Shown here one piece after another: positions 18,889 through 27,067 of a stretch of 64,000 bases of DNA (its first letter is position 1; every line of letters begins with the position of its first letter). A model generated the notes under the pieces. The model was not told the origin of the DNA, did no database searches, and saw only the letters and a list, made by a program, of their open reading frames with translations. Both the position numbers and the translations under genes were made by a program. The stretch comes from Polaromonas sp. AET17H-212 (lineage in GTDB: Bacteria; Pseudomonadota; Gammaproteobacteria; Burkholderiales; Burkholderiaceae_C): assembly GCF_002379085.1 (NCBI RefSeq), contig NZ_NBZW01000005.1, positions 62,001-126,000 of the forward strand, given 5' to 3'.

Positions 18889-18983
18889 CGTCCTTCGGAA
18901 AAGCGCTGCGCCAGCGCGGTGGCCAGCACGCGCGCGCGGATGGGCCGGGGAATACGGCCAGGGGGCACGGTCGGAATCTGCAT
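18885..18983 (-). CDS. Possible 32-aa leader ORF before the hybrid kinase
   Basis: MQIPTVPPGRIPRPIRARVL followed by ATALAQRFSEGR. It stops at TGA overlapping the kinase ATG pair (TGATGATG), and its last codons contain the kinase's AAGGA ribosome site. A TATAGT box lies close upstream. The coupling geometry is suggestive, but no homology is recognised and there is no clear ribosome site for its own start. Confidence 0.25.
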
Positions 18984-19105
18984 GGTGCTTTACTATAAGG
19001 AAGTTCGACCCGCGCGGATGTAGGCAAAAAACGGTTTGTGAGGGCAACGCCCGCTTTCCCGCCCTCTGCCCATGCCGGCCCGCCCCCTCACCCGAAAGGA
19101 AGACC

Positions 19106-19696
19106 TTGAAATTCAAAATGGCTGAAAAGTCGCTTTTTGCCATCCTGCTGCGCTCGCCGTGGTGGATCAGCTTTGCCATTGCCGTCGGCTTCGGGCTGGC
19201 CTCCAAGGCCTTGTTGCCCGCGCAGTATTTTGTATTTGGCGCCCTCGGCGGCCTGCCCTTTGTGGTGATCGGTGCGATCGCCGCCTGGCGGCAGCTCAGT
19301 ACGCCCAGCACCGCCCACGTCGAGGGCACGCTGGCGCAGCTGGAGGCCCTGTCCTGGCGCGATTTCTCGGCCGCCGTCGAGCAGGCGTTTGTCCGCGAGG
19401 GCTACGCGGTGCGGCGCCTCGACGGCGCGGCGGCTGATTTTGTGCTGGTCAAGGCCGGCCACACCACGCTGCTGGCCTGCAAGCGCTGGAAAGCCGCACG
19501 CCTGGGCATCGAACCCTTCCAGGGCCTGCAGGCCGCGCTGGGCGCCCATCAGGCCGACAGCGCCCTGTGCATCGCCACCGGGCAGGTGACGGACAAGGCG
19601 CGCCAGTTTGCGGCCGAGCACCAGATACGCGTCCTGCAGGGCACCGAGCTGGCCCAGCTGCTCAAGCCGGTGCTGGCGAAAACCACCGGGGCCTGA
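19106..19696 (+). CDS. Membrane-anchored Mrr-like restriction-endonuclease-fold protein
   Basis: 196 aa. Two hydrophobic helices (about 18-40 and 44-62) precede a cytoplasmic domain with the Mrr_cat layout: LSWRDFSAAVEQAFVREGY, then DFVLVKAGHTTLLACKRWKA, then ALGAHQADSALCIATGQVT. In active Mrr-type nucleases the third motif is usually (E/Q)xK; here it reads A-C-K, so catalysis may be lost. Start: TTG at 19106 follows AAAGGAAG at ideal spacing and gives MKFKMAEKS; the ATG at 19118 is the alternative. The function of this membrane-anchored group is unknown. Confidence 0.7.
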   Translation: MKFKMAEKSLFAILLRSPWWISFAIAVGFGLASKALLPAQYFVFGALGGLPFVVIGAIAAWRQLSTPSTAHVEGTLAQLEALSWRDFSAAVEQAFVREGYAVRRLDGAAADFVLVKAGHTTLLACKRWKAARLGIEPFQGLQAALGAHQADSALCIATGQVTDKARQFAAEHQIRVLQGTELAQLLKPVLAKTTGA

Positions 19697-19705
19697 GGCC
19701 GGTTT

Positions 19706-19765
19706 TGCTCCTGTTTTGGTAGCTGCCTCCGCACGCCGTCATTGGGCCAGAGGCCTTTTTTGATG
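19706..19765 (+). repeat. Element B, copy 6 (intergenic, terminator-like end)
   Basis: TGCTCCTGTTTTGGTAGCTG, then CGCACGC, then ATTGGGCCAGAGGCC and six T. The GGCC-AGA-GGCC hairpin plus T6 could act as a weak terminator for the Mrr-like gene. Confidence 0.8.
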
Positions 19766-19785
19766 CGAATCTTCTGCCGTCGGTG

Positions 19786-21033
19786 TCAGCGCTGCCGCAC
19801 GGCCTTCATCACCGGGTAGGCACTGGCCATCCACAGGTACATCAGCGCACCGGCCAGCAAGGCCGCCGCAGCGATTTCCAGCGACAGCGTGAAACCCTCG
19901 CCCAGGCTGCGGCTGTGCCGCAGCAGCACGGCGACCAGCGGCGGGCCGGCAATCTGGCCGATGCCGTACATGGCGGTCAGCAGGCCCATGTAACTGGCGG
20001 CCGCGGCGGGCCGCAGCCGCCGCACCTCCTGCATGGCAAAAAAGGTGATCGCGGTGAACGGAATGCCCAGCAGCAGGCTGCCGATCGCGAAACCGGCGAG
20101 GTTGGGGCTGAACACGCTGGCCGCGATGCCGAGCGCCTGCACCGTGTAGGCGCCGGCCAGCAGGTAGCGGAAATCACCGGTGGCCGGGATGCGGGTGGCC
20201 AGCAGGGCACCTGTCACCACGCCGAGGCCGAAGATGGGCCAGAAAAAATCGATCCAGACCGAGCCCGGCATGGCTTCGCGCGCGATCACCGGCAAAAAGG
20301 TGGCGGTGATGATGTAGCCAAAACCGGCCAGCCCGTAAGCCAGCGCCAGCAGCAGCATCTGCTTGCGGCCGGCCGGCGCCTGGCTGGTGGCTGGCGTGCT
20401 GGGCACTGCGTTGGCGGCACCGCCGCCCTGCCCCGCGCCGCGCTCCTGAAAGGTGCGCCACACGCTGGCCGTCAGCACCGCGGCGAGTACGCCAAAAATC
20501 AGCCAACCGGTGGCGGCCTTCCACTGCAGCGCGACCATGGCGCTGGCAAACAGCCCGCTCAGGGCGATGCCCGCGCCCGGGCCGGCGTACATGATGCCGC
20601 CCAGCGCCGGCGCGCCCAGCCGGGCCAGCTGCGCCAGGCACCAGCCCGAGGTGTAGACAAACACCAGCGCACTGGCCACCCCGGCCGCAAAACGCAGCAG
20701 CGGCCAGAGGGCCGGCAGCTGCAGGGCCATGCCCAGCGTCAGCAGCGTGGTGGCGACCAGGCCCGCACGCACCCAGCTAGAGGCGGCGACGGCCGGCAGA
20801 AACCGCAGGTGTTTCCAGATCCAGGGCTGGAAGGTGCACAGCAGCGCACCGACAAGGTAACCGAGGTAATTGGCGCTGGCCAGCCAGCTGGCCGACGGCA
20901 GGTCGATCACGCCATCGCTGAGCATCATGGGCAGCAGCGGTGTGAAGGCAAAACGGCCAATACCCATGGCCGCCGCCAGCGACAACATGCCGGCGATGGC
21001 AATCGCCCAGCGGTTCACCGGCGCCCGGCTCAA
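19786..21033 (-). CDS. YbfB/YjiJ-family MFS transporter
   Basis: 415 aa with twelve predicted membrane helices. The first helices contain LSLAAAMGIGRFAFTPLLPM, the hallmark of the YbfB/YjiJ group of the major facilitator superfamily, followed by SASWLASANYLGYLVGALL. The substrate is unknown. Its ATG overlaps the upstream lipoprotein gene's stop by 4 bp (ATGA), so it is translated as the last gene of the MCE cluster. A link to lipid transport is possible only by this position. Confidence 0.85.
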   Translation of the reverse strand: MSRAPVNRWAIAIAGMLSLAAAMGIGRFAFTPLLPMMLSDGVIDLPSASWLASANYLGYLVGALLCTFQPWIWKHLRFLPAVAASSWVRAGLVATTLLTLGMALQLPALWPLLRFAAGVASALVFVYTSGWCLAQLARLGAPALGGIMYAGPGAGIALSGLFASAMVALQWKAATGWLIFGVLAAVLTASVWRTFQERGAGQGGGAANAVPSTPATSQAPAGRKQMLLLALAYGLAGFGYIITATFLPVIAREAMPGSVWIDFFWPIFGLGVVTGALLATRIPATGDFRYLLAGAYTVQALGIAASVFSPNLAGFAIGSLLLGIPFTAITFFAMQEVRRLRPAAAASYMGLLTAMYGIGQIAGPPLVAVLLRHSRSLGEGFTLSLEIAAAALLAGALMYLWMASAYPVMKAVRQR

Positions 21034-21701
21034 GGCTTGCTGCCCGCGGCCGGGTTTTGCGTCAGTGCGATGCGGCGGCGCAGGCGCGCGGCAGCTTCCG
21101 AATCACCCCCTTTTTCCGCGAGTTGCAGTTGCACGCCCAGCCAGGCCAGCAGCGGCCGGCGCCAGCCCTGGCCGGAGGCGGTGTCCACTGCCTGCTGCAG
21201 CACGGCCGGGCTGGCCCGGCCGGCGCGGAACAGCACGCCAGCGGCGACCAGTTGCGACAGCGGGTCGGCCACGGCTTTCAGCGCCGCCGCATCCGCACCG
21301 GCGGCGGCTGCGGCACGTTGCGGTGCGGGCAACAGGGCGATGTCCTGCGGCTGCAACTGGCCCGCGAGGTAGTCGGCATAGGCGCGCTCGGCGGCCGGTG
21401 CGTCCGGCCGCAGCACTTCGAACCCGGCGCAGGGTTCCAGCACCAGGCTGGCGACACGGCTGGCGCAACGCAGCAGTTCGGCCCGTGCCATCAGGTCGGG
21501 GCGGCCGGTGCTGGAGAGTTCGCTGCGGGCGCGCGCGAACTCCTGCACCTCGACACGCGAATTGCCTTCGAGGTAAGCGGCGACCGCCCGCTCCATCGCA
21601 GTCTTGGCCTCCATCTGCCAGTCGGGAGCCTTGGGCCCGCTGCTGCAGGCCGCCAGCGACAGCAGCGCCAGGACGGACAGGAAATGTGAAAGGAGTCTCA
21701 T
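21030..21701 (-). CDS. Lipoprotein at the PqiC/Mla-accessory position
   Basis: 223 aa with a lipoprotein signal: MRLLSHFLSVLALLSLAAC, Cys19 being the lipidated residue. The mature part is mostly helical and Ala-rich (about 25-215). It does not look like the ABC_trans_aux (PqiC) beta fold, so I call it by position only. It overlaps the MCE gene by 4 bp (ATGA at the start) and the MFS gene by 4 bp at the stop, which ties all three translationally. Probable location is the periplasmic side of the outer or inner membrane. Start 21701 is chosen over 21737 because it gives the signal peptide. Confidence 0.7.
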   Translation of the reverse strand: MRLLSHFLSVLALLSLAACSSGPKAPDWQMEAKTAMERAVAAYLEGNSRVEVQEFARARSELSSTGRPDLMARAELLRCASRVASLVLEPCAGFEVLRPDAPAAERAYADYLAGQLQPQDIALLPAPQRAAAAAGADAAALKAVADPLSQLVAAGVLFRAGRASPAVLQQAVDTASGQGWRRPLLAWLGVQLQLAEKGGDSEAAARLRRRIALTQNPAAGSKP

Positions 21702-22702
21702 GGCAGCTTGATCTCCGTGTCGCGGGCAAACGGCCACTTGCGGTTGATCTCGTTGATCAGGCCGTCCACCTTGCGCAGGCTGGACTCGACCTCGCCGCGC
21801 AGCGCCCCCAAGTCGTCGGTGGCAGCCCGGGCGTTGGCGCCCACGGCCTGGGCTTCGACCAGCACCGCGTCGACTTTTTTCAGGCTGGTGCGTGCTTCGC
21901 CGAGCAGGGTGTTGAGCTGCACCACCGTGGCCCGGGCTTCCGGCATCACACCGTTGGCGCCGAACACCTGGGTGTCGGTCTTGGCCGCCAGGCCGTCGAG
22001 TTTGGTCAGCAAGGCGTTGGTGCGGTCCAGCGTGGCGATCAGCTTTTTAGCCTCGGCGTCGTTGCCCAGCAGCACGCTCAGGGCACCGCCCGGACCGTTG
22101 AGCCGGTCCGTCAGTTTCTGCACATTGGCGAGGCTGGTGCCTATCGCGCCGCCGCTGGCCGTCAGGCTGTTGAGGTTGTCAATCAGGTCCTTGGCGGCGG
22201 CCACCAGCTTGGGTACTTCGGCGCCGGCGTCGCCGCGCAGCACTTCGCGCACCGCGCCATCCGGCAGCAAGGGGTCCTTGAGCATGCCGGTGTAGGCGCG
22301 GATGTTGGTGCTGCCCACCAGCCCGCGCACCAGGGTGAACACGCTGGAGGTGCGCAGCCAGTGCGCGTCCTTGGTCGGCACATCGACAATGATGCGGGCC
22401 TTGCCGTCTTCGGCCAGCTCGATGCGGCGCACGCGGCCAATCGGGAAACCCGCAAACGTCATGTCCATGCCGACCACCACGCCTTCGGAGTCGTCGGACA
22501 GCAGCACCAGTTTCTGGGTGCTCTCAAAGGCGCCGCGCGCATACAGCACGTAAAGCGCCGAGCCCACCACCAGCAGCGCCATGAACACCAGCAGCAGCAG
22601 CGCCTTGAACTCGAGGTTGGCGACGGGCGGCATGGCCACGCTGCTGCCGGCCGGCGGCTCCGGCGGCGCAGGCGGGGATGGGGGTGGCAGGGGTTGGCTC
22701 AT
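21698..22702 (-). CDS. MCE-domain (MlaD-type) substrate-binding protein
   Basis: 334 aa: a proline-rich N-terminus (about 1-27), one membrane anchor (about 33-55, FKALLLLVFMALLVVGSALYV), one MCE domain (about 60-140, SEGVVVGMDMTFAGFPIGRV and RTSSVFTLVRGLV), then a long coiled coil to the end. MlaD-like proteins form hexamers that carry phospholipids or hydrophobic molecules between membranes and work with a permease, an ATPase and often a lipoprotein. The permease lies 55 bp upstream, but no ATPase gene is present in the cluster. The long helical tail resembles the tunnel-forming PqiB/LetB style in shape only. Confidence 0.85.
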   Translation of the reverse strand: MSQPLPPPSPPAPPEPPAGSSVAMPPVANLEFKALLLLVFMALLVVGSALYVLYARGAFESTQKLVLLSDDSEGVVVGMDMTFAGFPIGRVRRIELAEDGKARIIVDVPTKDAHWLRTSSVFTLVRGLVGSTNIRAYTGMLKDPLLPDGAVREVLRGDAGAEVPKLVAAAKDLIDNLNSLTASGGAIGTSLANVQKLTDRLNGPGGALSVLLGNDAEAKKLIATLDRTNALLTKLDGLAAKTDTQVFGANGVMPEARATVVQLNTLLGEARTSLKKVDAVLVEAQAVGANARAATDDLGALRGEVESSLRKVDGLINEINRKWPFARDTEIKLP

Positions 22703-22757
22703 GGCTTGAAAGGAAGGAAGGATCCGGACGGAATGTTGATTGAATGTTGGCTATTGG

Positions 22758-23561
22758 TCAGTAGTAGTTGCCCACGAGGGACACCACCTCAATGACCAGA
22801 ATGACGGCAAACATGCGCACCAGCATGCGCAGTTCGGCGCTGGCGCGAAAACGCAGCTCCGCCGTGTCGTACAGGGCCGATGCCATCGGGATCAGCGACA
22901 CAGCCAGGCTGAAAAACAGGGTTTTCAGCACGAAGATCAAAGTCACGTCGGGGTTGAACACCTGGCCGAAGAGCCGCGTGTACACCGCCACGCCCGACAG
23001 CGTGAAACCGTAACTGGCCAGGTAGGCCATCACCAGCGCCACCACGCAGCTCAGCGCGGCCAGCGTGACCGTGGCGAAAATGCCGGCTGTCACACGCGGC
23101 AGCACCTCCTGGCGGACCGGGTCCAGGCCGCGCTGCTGCAAGTCCTGCAGCTCACCACGCTGGCGCATCAGCGAGAGCTCCACCCCGCTGGCAATGGCGC
23201 AGCGCAAGGCAACGAACATGGCGGCCGTCAGCGGAATCAGCTCCAGCACCAGCACGCGAATGACAACCTGCAGGGCGTATTGCGACAGGCCGTAACTGAG
23301 TGCGGTGACGATGACGATGCGCGTGATGACCACGGTGATCAGCGCGCACATGACCGTGAACCCCAGCAGGTTGGGCGCGGTGTTGAGGTAGATGTGGCGT
23401 GCCAGCGCCCGGCGGTTGTCGCGGGCGTAACTCGAGGGCGACAGGGCCAGCACCAGGATCAGCGCGCCGAGATGGATCAGGCGCCACCAGCCCACCAGCC
23501 AGTTCCGCGCCCTGCGGTTCAGTTCTGCCATCGTGCCGTGCCGACCAGCCAAGGGAGTCAT
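22758..23561 (-). CDS. MlaE-type ABC transporter permease
   Basis: 267 aa inner-membrane protein with about five helices. The family pattern is visible: VLELIPLTAAMFVALRCAIA (coupling region), MRQRGELQDLQQRGLDPVRQ, LPRVTAGIFATVTLAALSCV and the last helix FAVILVIEVVSLVGNYY. MlaE proteins pair with an MlaF ATPase and MlaD. Here MlaD follows, but the ATPase does not. Starts: ATG at 23561 is used; ATG at 23531 (MAELNRRAR) is possible. The function is probably lipid or hydrophobic-compound transport across the envelope, with its ATPase supplied from elsewhere. Confidence 0.82.
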   Translation of the reverse strand: MTPLAGRHGTMAELNRRARNWLVGWWRLIHLGALILVLALSPSSYARDNRRALARHIYLNTAPNLLGFTVMCALITVVITRIVIVTALSYGLSQYALQVVIRVLVLELIPLTAAMFVALRCAIASGVELSLMRQRGELQDLQQRGLDPVRQEVLPRVTAGIFATVTLAALSCVVALVMAYLASYGFTLSGVAVYTRLFGQVFNPDVTLIFVLKTLFFSLAVSLIPMASALYDTAELRFRASAELRMLVRMFAVILVIEVVSLVGNYY

Positions 23562-23582
23562 CCGGCCATGATACTGCGCGCC

Positions 23583-24011
23583 TCAGGCCAGCGGACCGGC
23601 TTCGAGCGGGAGCGATCCGTTGGGAATGCCCGCGGACAGGTTGAGCGCCTGTGCGCAGCGCGCTACCTCCTCGCGGTCGCCCTGCCACAAGGCGCTGATG
23701 TAGGCCCGGTAGGCCGGGTGCCAGCCGCCGGCTCCTTCCAGCCCGTCCAGCGCGCCGCCGGCGGCGATCAGGGCCTGCACATGGGCCGCCACCTCGGTGG
23801 CCAGGGTGCAGGCGGTGTTGATGACCCTGTCGGCATCCTCGTCCTGGGGGTTCAATGCGGTGATCCCGAACAGGGAAAAGACCTGTGCCAGCGACGCCTC
23901 GGAAGCGGCGTCAAGGATTTCCTCACCGGTGACCGGGTCCAGCGTTCTCTCCGAGGGAAAGGCCGCTTGTCCGGCGGCGGCCAGCAGTTGCTCGCGAAAC
24001 AGTGCGCTCAT
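23583..24011 (-). CDS. Hypothetical 142-aa protein
   Basis: Not recognised. It is soluble, acidic and alpha-helical, and begins MSALFREQLLAAAGQAAFPS. Notable blocks are TLDPVTGEEILDAASEASLA, HPAYRAYISALWQGDREEVA and a final Pro/Gly-rich tail. No signal peptide or membrane helix. It is 21 bp upstream of the MlaE-type gene on the same strand and could be its first cistron, but nothing shows a functional link. Confidence 0.55.
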   Translation of the reverse strand: MSALFREQLLAAAGQAAFPSERTLDPVTGEEILDAASEASLAQVFSLFGITALNPQDEDADRVINTACTLATEVAAHVQALIAAGGALDGLEGAGGWHPAYRAYISALWQGDREEVARCAQALNLSAGIPNGSLPLEAGPLA

Positions 24012-24068
24012 GCGTGTGGTCTTCCGTGTCCATGATTCGCAGCCGGAGCGGCGGCGATGAGCGAAAGT

Positions 24069-24539
24069 TTAGGGCATGCGGGGCACGGCCGCTGCTGGCG
24101 GGCCCGCCAGGGCACGGCAGTAAGCCAGGAAGTCATCCATCTCGGTCGCCTTGTCGAAGACTGCGTCGGCCCGCAGTGCCAGGCATTTGAGGCGCACCTC
24201 CTGGCTCAACTGGCCGCTCAGCACCACCACCCGCTGGTCCTCCCTGCGCGTGATGCAACAGTTGAGCGCCCCCACGCCGCTGCCCTGCCTCAAGTGCAGG
24301 TCGACCACCGCGAGATCCCACGCGCTGTCGTGGGAGGACAACCAGTTCGTCGCGGAGACTTCGTTGTCGGCATAAAACAGCACCTCCACCCCCGGTATGC
24401 TGCGGAGCGCGTCAACCAGCAGGTTTCGCAGGACCATCTCGTCCTCAATCACGAAGACCTTCAGGGGCTGCGCTTCACCCTTGTCGATGGAATCGGCCAA
24501 CCCGCTCACGCGGGACCCCGGCGTGATCGCCCACGGCAC
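24069..24539 (-). CDS. Single-domain response regulator (receiver only)
   Basis: Up to 156 aa. A receiver domain fills residues about 26-145: VFVIEDEMVLRNLLVDAL (acidic pocket at Glu/Asp), the phospho-acceptor Asp in WDLAVVDLHLRQGSGVG, VVVLSGQ (Thr/Ser switch position) and the conserved Lys in VFDKATEMDD. No output domain follows, so it may act by protein contact. The start is uncertain: the GTG at 24539 is the longest, and the N-terminal 25 residues are not conserved in the family. No kinase is adjacent; the hybrid kinase at 16.6 kb is a distant candidate. Confidence 0.8.
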   Translation of the reverse strand: MPWAITPGSRVSGLADSIDKGEAQPLKVFVIEDEMVLRNLLVDALRSIPGVEVLFYADNEVSATNWLSSHDSAWDLAVVDLHLRQGSGVGALNCCITRREDQRVVVLSGQLSQEVRLKCLALRADAVFDKATEMDDFLAYCRALAGPPAAAVPRMP

Positions 24540-24600
24540 TCAAGGGATGTGCAGGACGGGGGCAATTTTGACAATCGGGTCTCGGTCAATGGTAAAAAAG

Positions 24601-25077
24601 TCAGTGTAGGTCTGCGTCCTGCGGGTGCGATTGCCCCAGCACAAGTATCGCCGGCATCGTATCCCCGGTTTCCGGTTCAGCGCCGGGCGGTGCCTGTGGT
24701 CGTCCCTCAGGTGAAGAGTCCTGGCCAGCCAAAGGCACCCGCACTTCGATGTAGATATCTTCGAGCGCGCCGGTGTAGCCCTCGAAGGCCAGCAATCTGG
24801 CTGCCACTTCAGCGCGCTCCCAGCGCACGATGGCCCGCTTTTCTTCCAGTGAAAGATCGGAAGACGTCGCCTCGTCCTCCCGGGTCTTGGCCCGAACCCA
24901 GGCGCGGCGCGCCTGCGCCACCTGCTCTGGACTGCCAAGCTGGTGGACCAGGGCCTGGTCATACCGCTGCTCGATAAGGCGGCGCTGGTCCGCCGGAAAT
25001 TCCTCGTTGCCCACCAAGCGTATGAGGTAATGCATCACATCCTCGTTTCCCGGGAAGCGGCACGGAGGTTCATTCAT
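24601..25077 (-). CDS. Hypothetical 158-aa protein
   Basis: Not recognised. Residues about 14-100 are strongly helical and charged (IRLVGNEEFPADQRRLIEQR, AQARRAWVRAKTREDEATSS). Then comes a short beta-like part (GALEDIYIEVRVPLAGQ) and an unordered Pro/Glu-rich tail. No signal peptide or membrane segment. It sits 61 bp before the receiver gene on the same strand, so they may be one transcript. The start ATG at 25077 is chosen because a longer frame runs into non-coding DNA with no ribosome site. Confidence 0.5.
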   Translation of the reverse strand: MNEPPCRFPGNEDVMHYLIRLVGNEEFPADQRRLIEQRYDQALVHQLGSPEQVAQARRAWVRAKTREDEATSSDLSLEEKRAIVRWERAEVAARLLAFEGYTGALEDIYIEVRVPLAGQDSSPEGRPQAPPGAEPETGDTMPAILVLGQSHPQDADLH

Positions 25078-25435
25078 CGCTGCCCGCCCGCCGCCGCCGC
25101 CGTTTGCACAGCAACCAAGGCTTGAATTTATATGCCTTGTCCAGAGCCTGCAACCCCGCCCTGTCAACCCTGACAGGGTGGCGTGTAACCTGTGGGGAGG
25201 GTACCCATGGACGGGGTCACCATGGGAAAATTCTGCAGACTGGAGAGCGAGTGGGTTTTCAACAGACGGCGCGCCGCGCGCGTGGTTTTGGCCTGGCCAC
25301 GCATCGGCCGGGCGAAGCCCGGTCATCCCGAGTGCTTACATTTTCAAGTGAAAATAGCCTCCAGCCCGCATAAAATATACGAAGTATGCTATGTTATTTA
25401 TAGCAATTTACGACTATGCGGCCAGGCCGGGAGCG
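25078..25435. other. 358-bp intergenic region with an inverted repeat and an AT-rich tract
   Basis: A perfect inverted repeat CCCTGTCA-ACCC-TGACAGGG lies at 25159-25178. An AT-rich stretch at 25365-25420 contains GCTATGTTATTTATAGC and could carry promoters or a decayed element B core. ORFs across it look non-coding. Confidence 0.45.
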
Positions 25436-26293
25436 TCAAGGCGCCGTGCAGTTCGCCATCATTTCGCCGAGCCGGACCGCTGCCCCCGGCGCCCAGGTCG
25501 GGTTGAAGCGGCATGGCCCCCGGGGAAACAGCATGACCACGGTGGAGCCTAGCAAAAAGCGGCCCATTTCCTCGCCCTGCGCCAGCTCCACCGGCGGCTG
25601 GCCCTCGTCGTAGCGCCACTCGCGCACTTCTTTCGTCCGGGGCGGGTTGACCACGCCGTGCCAGACCGTGGCCATGCTGCCGACAATGGTGGCACCTACC
25701 AGCACCAGCACAAACGGCCCGCGCGCCGATTCGAACACGCAGACCACCCGCTCGTTGCGCGCAAACAGCCCGGGCACGCCGCGCGCCGTGGCCGGGTTGA
25801 CCGAAAACAGCTCACCCGGCACGTAAATCATGCGCAGCAGGCGCCCGCCCGTGGGCATGTGGATGCGGTGGTAGTCCTTGGGGCTGAGGTAAATCGTGGC
25901 GAAACTGCCGCCTTCGAACTGCGCGGCCAGCGCGCGATCGCCGCCGACCAGGGCGGTGGTCGAGTAGTGGTGCCCCTTGGCCTGGAAAATCCGGTCGCCC
26001 TCGATCGCACCGAACTGGCTGATCGCGCCGTCCACCGGGCAAACCAGGTCGGCGGCGGCCAGCGGACGGGCGCCCGGCTTGAGCGCGCGCGTGAAAAATT
26101 CGTTGAACGTCGGGTAGCTGCTGAGGTCCGGGTTGGCGGCCTCGGCCATGTTCACGCCGTATTTGCCCACAAACCAGCGAATGATGCCTGTCGTGACCGA
26201 CCCGCCGCGCATGGAGGCAATGTGGCTGCCGAATTCCGTCAGTGCCTGCTTGGGCAGGAGGTATTGCAAAAATACTTCAAATCGTTCGGACAC
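25436..26293 (-). CDS. psd: Phosphatidylserine decarboxylase proenzyme
   Basis: Makes phosphatidylethanolamine from phosphatidylserine at the inner membrane, using a pyruvoyl cofactor formed by self-cleavage. 285 aa, the normal length. The cleavage motif LGST is present with Ser250 (GRFLLGSTVVMLF). Family blocks seen: YPTFNEFFTRALKPGARP, CPVDGAISQFG, YLSPKDYHRIHMPTGG and NERVVCVFES. The start ATG at 26293 (MSERFEVFLQYLLP) fits. It stands alone; pssA is not in the window. The short segment after LGST is the alpha subunit. Confidence 0.95.
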   Translation of the reverse strand: MSERFEVFLQYLLPKQALTEFGSHIASMRGGSVTTGIIRWFVGKYGVNMAEAANPDLSSYPTFNEFFTRALKPGARPLAAADLVCPVDGAISQFGAIEGDRIFQAKGHHYSTTALVGGDRALAAQFEGGSFATIYLSPKDYHRIHMPTGGRLLRMIYVPGELFSVNPATARGVPGLFARNERVVCVFESARGPFVLVLVGATIVGSMATVWHGVVNPPRTKEVREWRYDEGQPPVELAQGEEMGRFLLGSTVVMLFPRGPCRFNPTWAPGAAVRLGEMMANCTAP

Positions 26294-26346
26294 GCGGGCT
26301 CACTGTGGTCTGGAGAAGCGCCCATTCTATAGAGGCAGGCCACGCA

Positions 26347-26832
26347 TCAGCCGGGCTGCAGCCGCAGCAGGCGACCGCGCGGGCTGTCGGTCAACACATA
26401 AAGCAGGCCGTCCGGCCCCTGCCGCACATCGCGAATGCGCTCGCCGCCGCCCTCGAGCAGCTTGTGCTCGCGTACGACCTTGCCCTTGAACGGCGCGCTC
26501 AATTTGAACAGCAGCGGCACGTCCGCGATCCGGCGGTTGGCCGCAAAGCCGGCATTCGTGATGCCATCGAGCAGGCCGCCCTGCCCTCCGGCGTCAATGG
26601 CGAGCAGACCGGTCACGGGCGGACCGAGCCGGCCGTCGGGCTCCACCACGGGCAGGCGGCCGGGCCTTTCCGTGACCAGGAAGCGGCCCTGCGGCAAAAA
26701 CGCCAGGACCCAGGGGTTTTGCAAACCCGTGGCGACAACCTCCGGTCGCACGGCCTGCGCCTGGGCTTCCGCCCTGGAAAATGCTACAAAAATAATAGCA
26801 GACAACGCAACTTACATAAGGGCTAGCTGCAT
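26347..26832 (-). pseudogene. Broken PQQ-dependent sugar dehydrogenase (aldose/sorbosone type)
   Basis: Intact proteins of this beta-propeller family run about 370-400 aa; here about 160 codons remain. The N-terminal blades (VVATGLQNPWVLAFLPQGRF, GQGGLLDGITNAGFA) join directly to the last blade (GKVVREHKLLEGGGERIRDV, GPDGLLYVLTDSPRGRLL), so roughly 200 residues are missing in frame, including catalytic and PQQ-binding parts. A second lesion sits near the start: a good Shine-Dalgarno AAGGAG (26839-26844) and ATG at 26830-26832 begin MQLALM, followed by TAA at 26812-26814, after which the signal peptide continues. An element B copy spans this signal region. Not functional. Confidence 0.8.
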
Positions 26833-26836
26833 ATTT
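26782..26836 (+). repeat. Element B, copy 7 (covers the pseudogene start)
   Basis: TGCTACAAAAATAATAGCAG, then CGCAAC, then ATAAGGGCTAGCTGCATATT. Read antisense it supplies the ATG, the stop codon and the hydrophobic core ALSAIIFVAF of the sugar dehydrogenase signal peptide. Confidence 0.8.
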
Positions 26837-27067
26837 CGCTCCTTGATTCAGGCCAAAAACCGCACGGTGGCTGGCGCCTGGCTTTGAAGCAATATGCCAC
26901 TGTCACCCCGCCGGCACCGGCCTGCGGGTTTTCCTGCAACACGGCAGCATTTCTGACCGGAAAAACCCACCATTGTCGTAAATCGTTACAAATCAATGGC
27001 TTAGCAACGCAATCTAGAAAAAACTTTAGCTTGACGTAGGACTTGTCCTTCAAGTAACCTTGCGGCC

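Noticed and set aside
22703-22757. Space for an MlaF ATPase between permease and MCE gene
   Set aside because: Only 55 bp are present; no ATPase motif (Walker A, ABC signature) occurs in either strand of the cluster.
25365-25400. Resemblance to a loxP half-site (ATACGAAGTAT then GCTATG)
   Set aside because: Only about 11-12 bases agree with lox arms and no proper inverted 13-bp arms with an 8-bp spacer are present.
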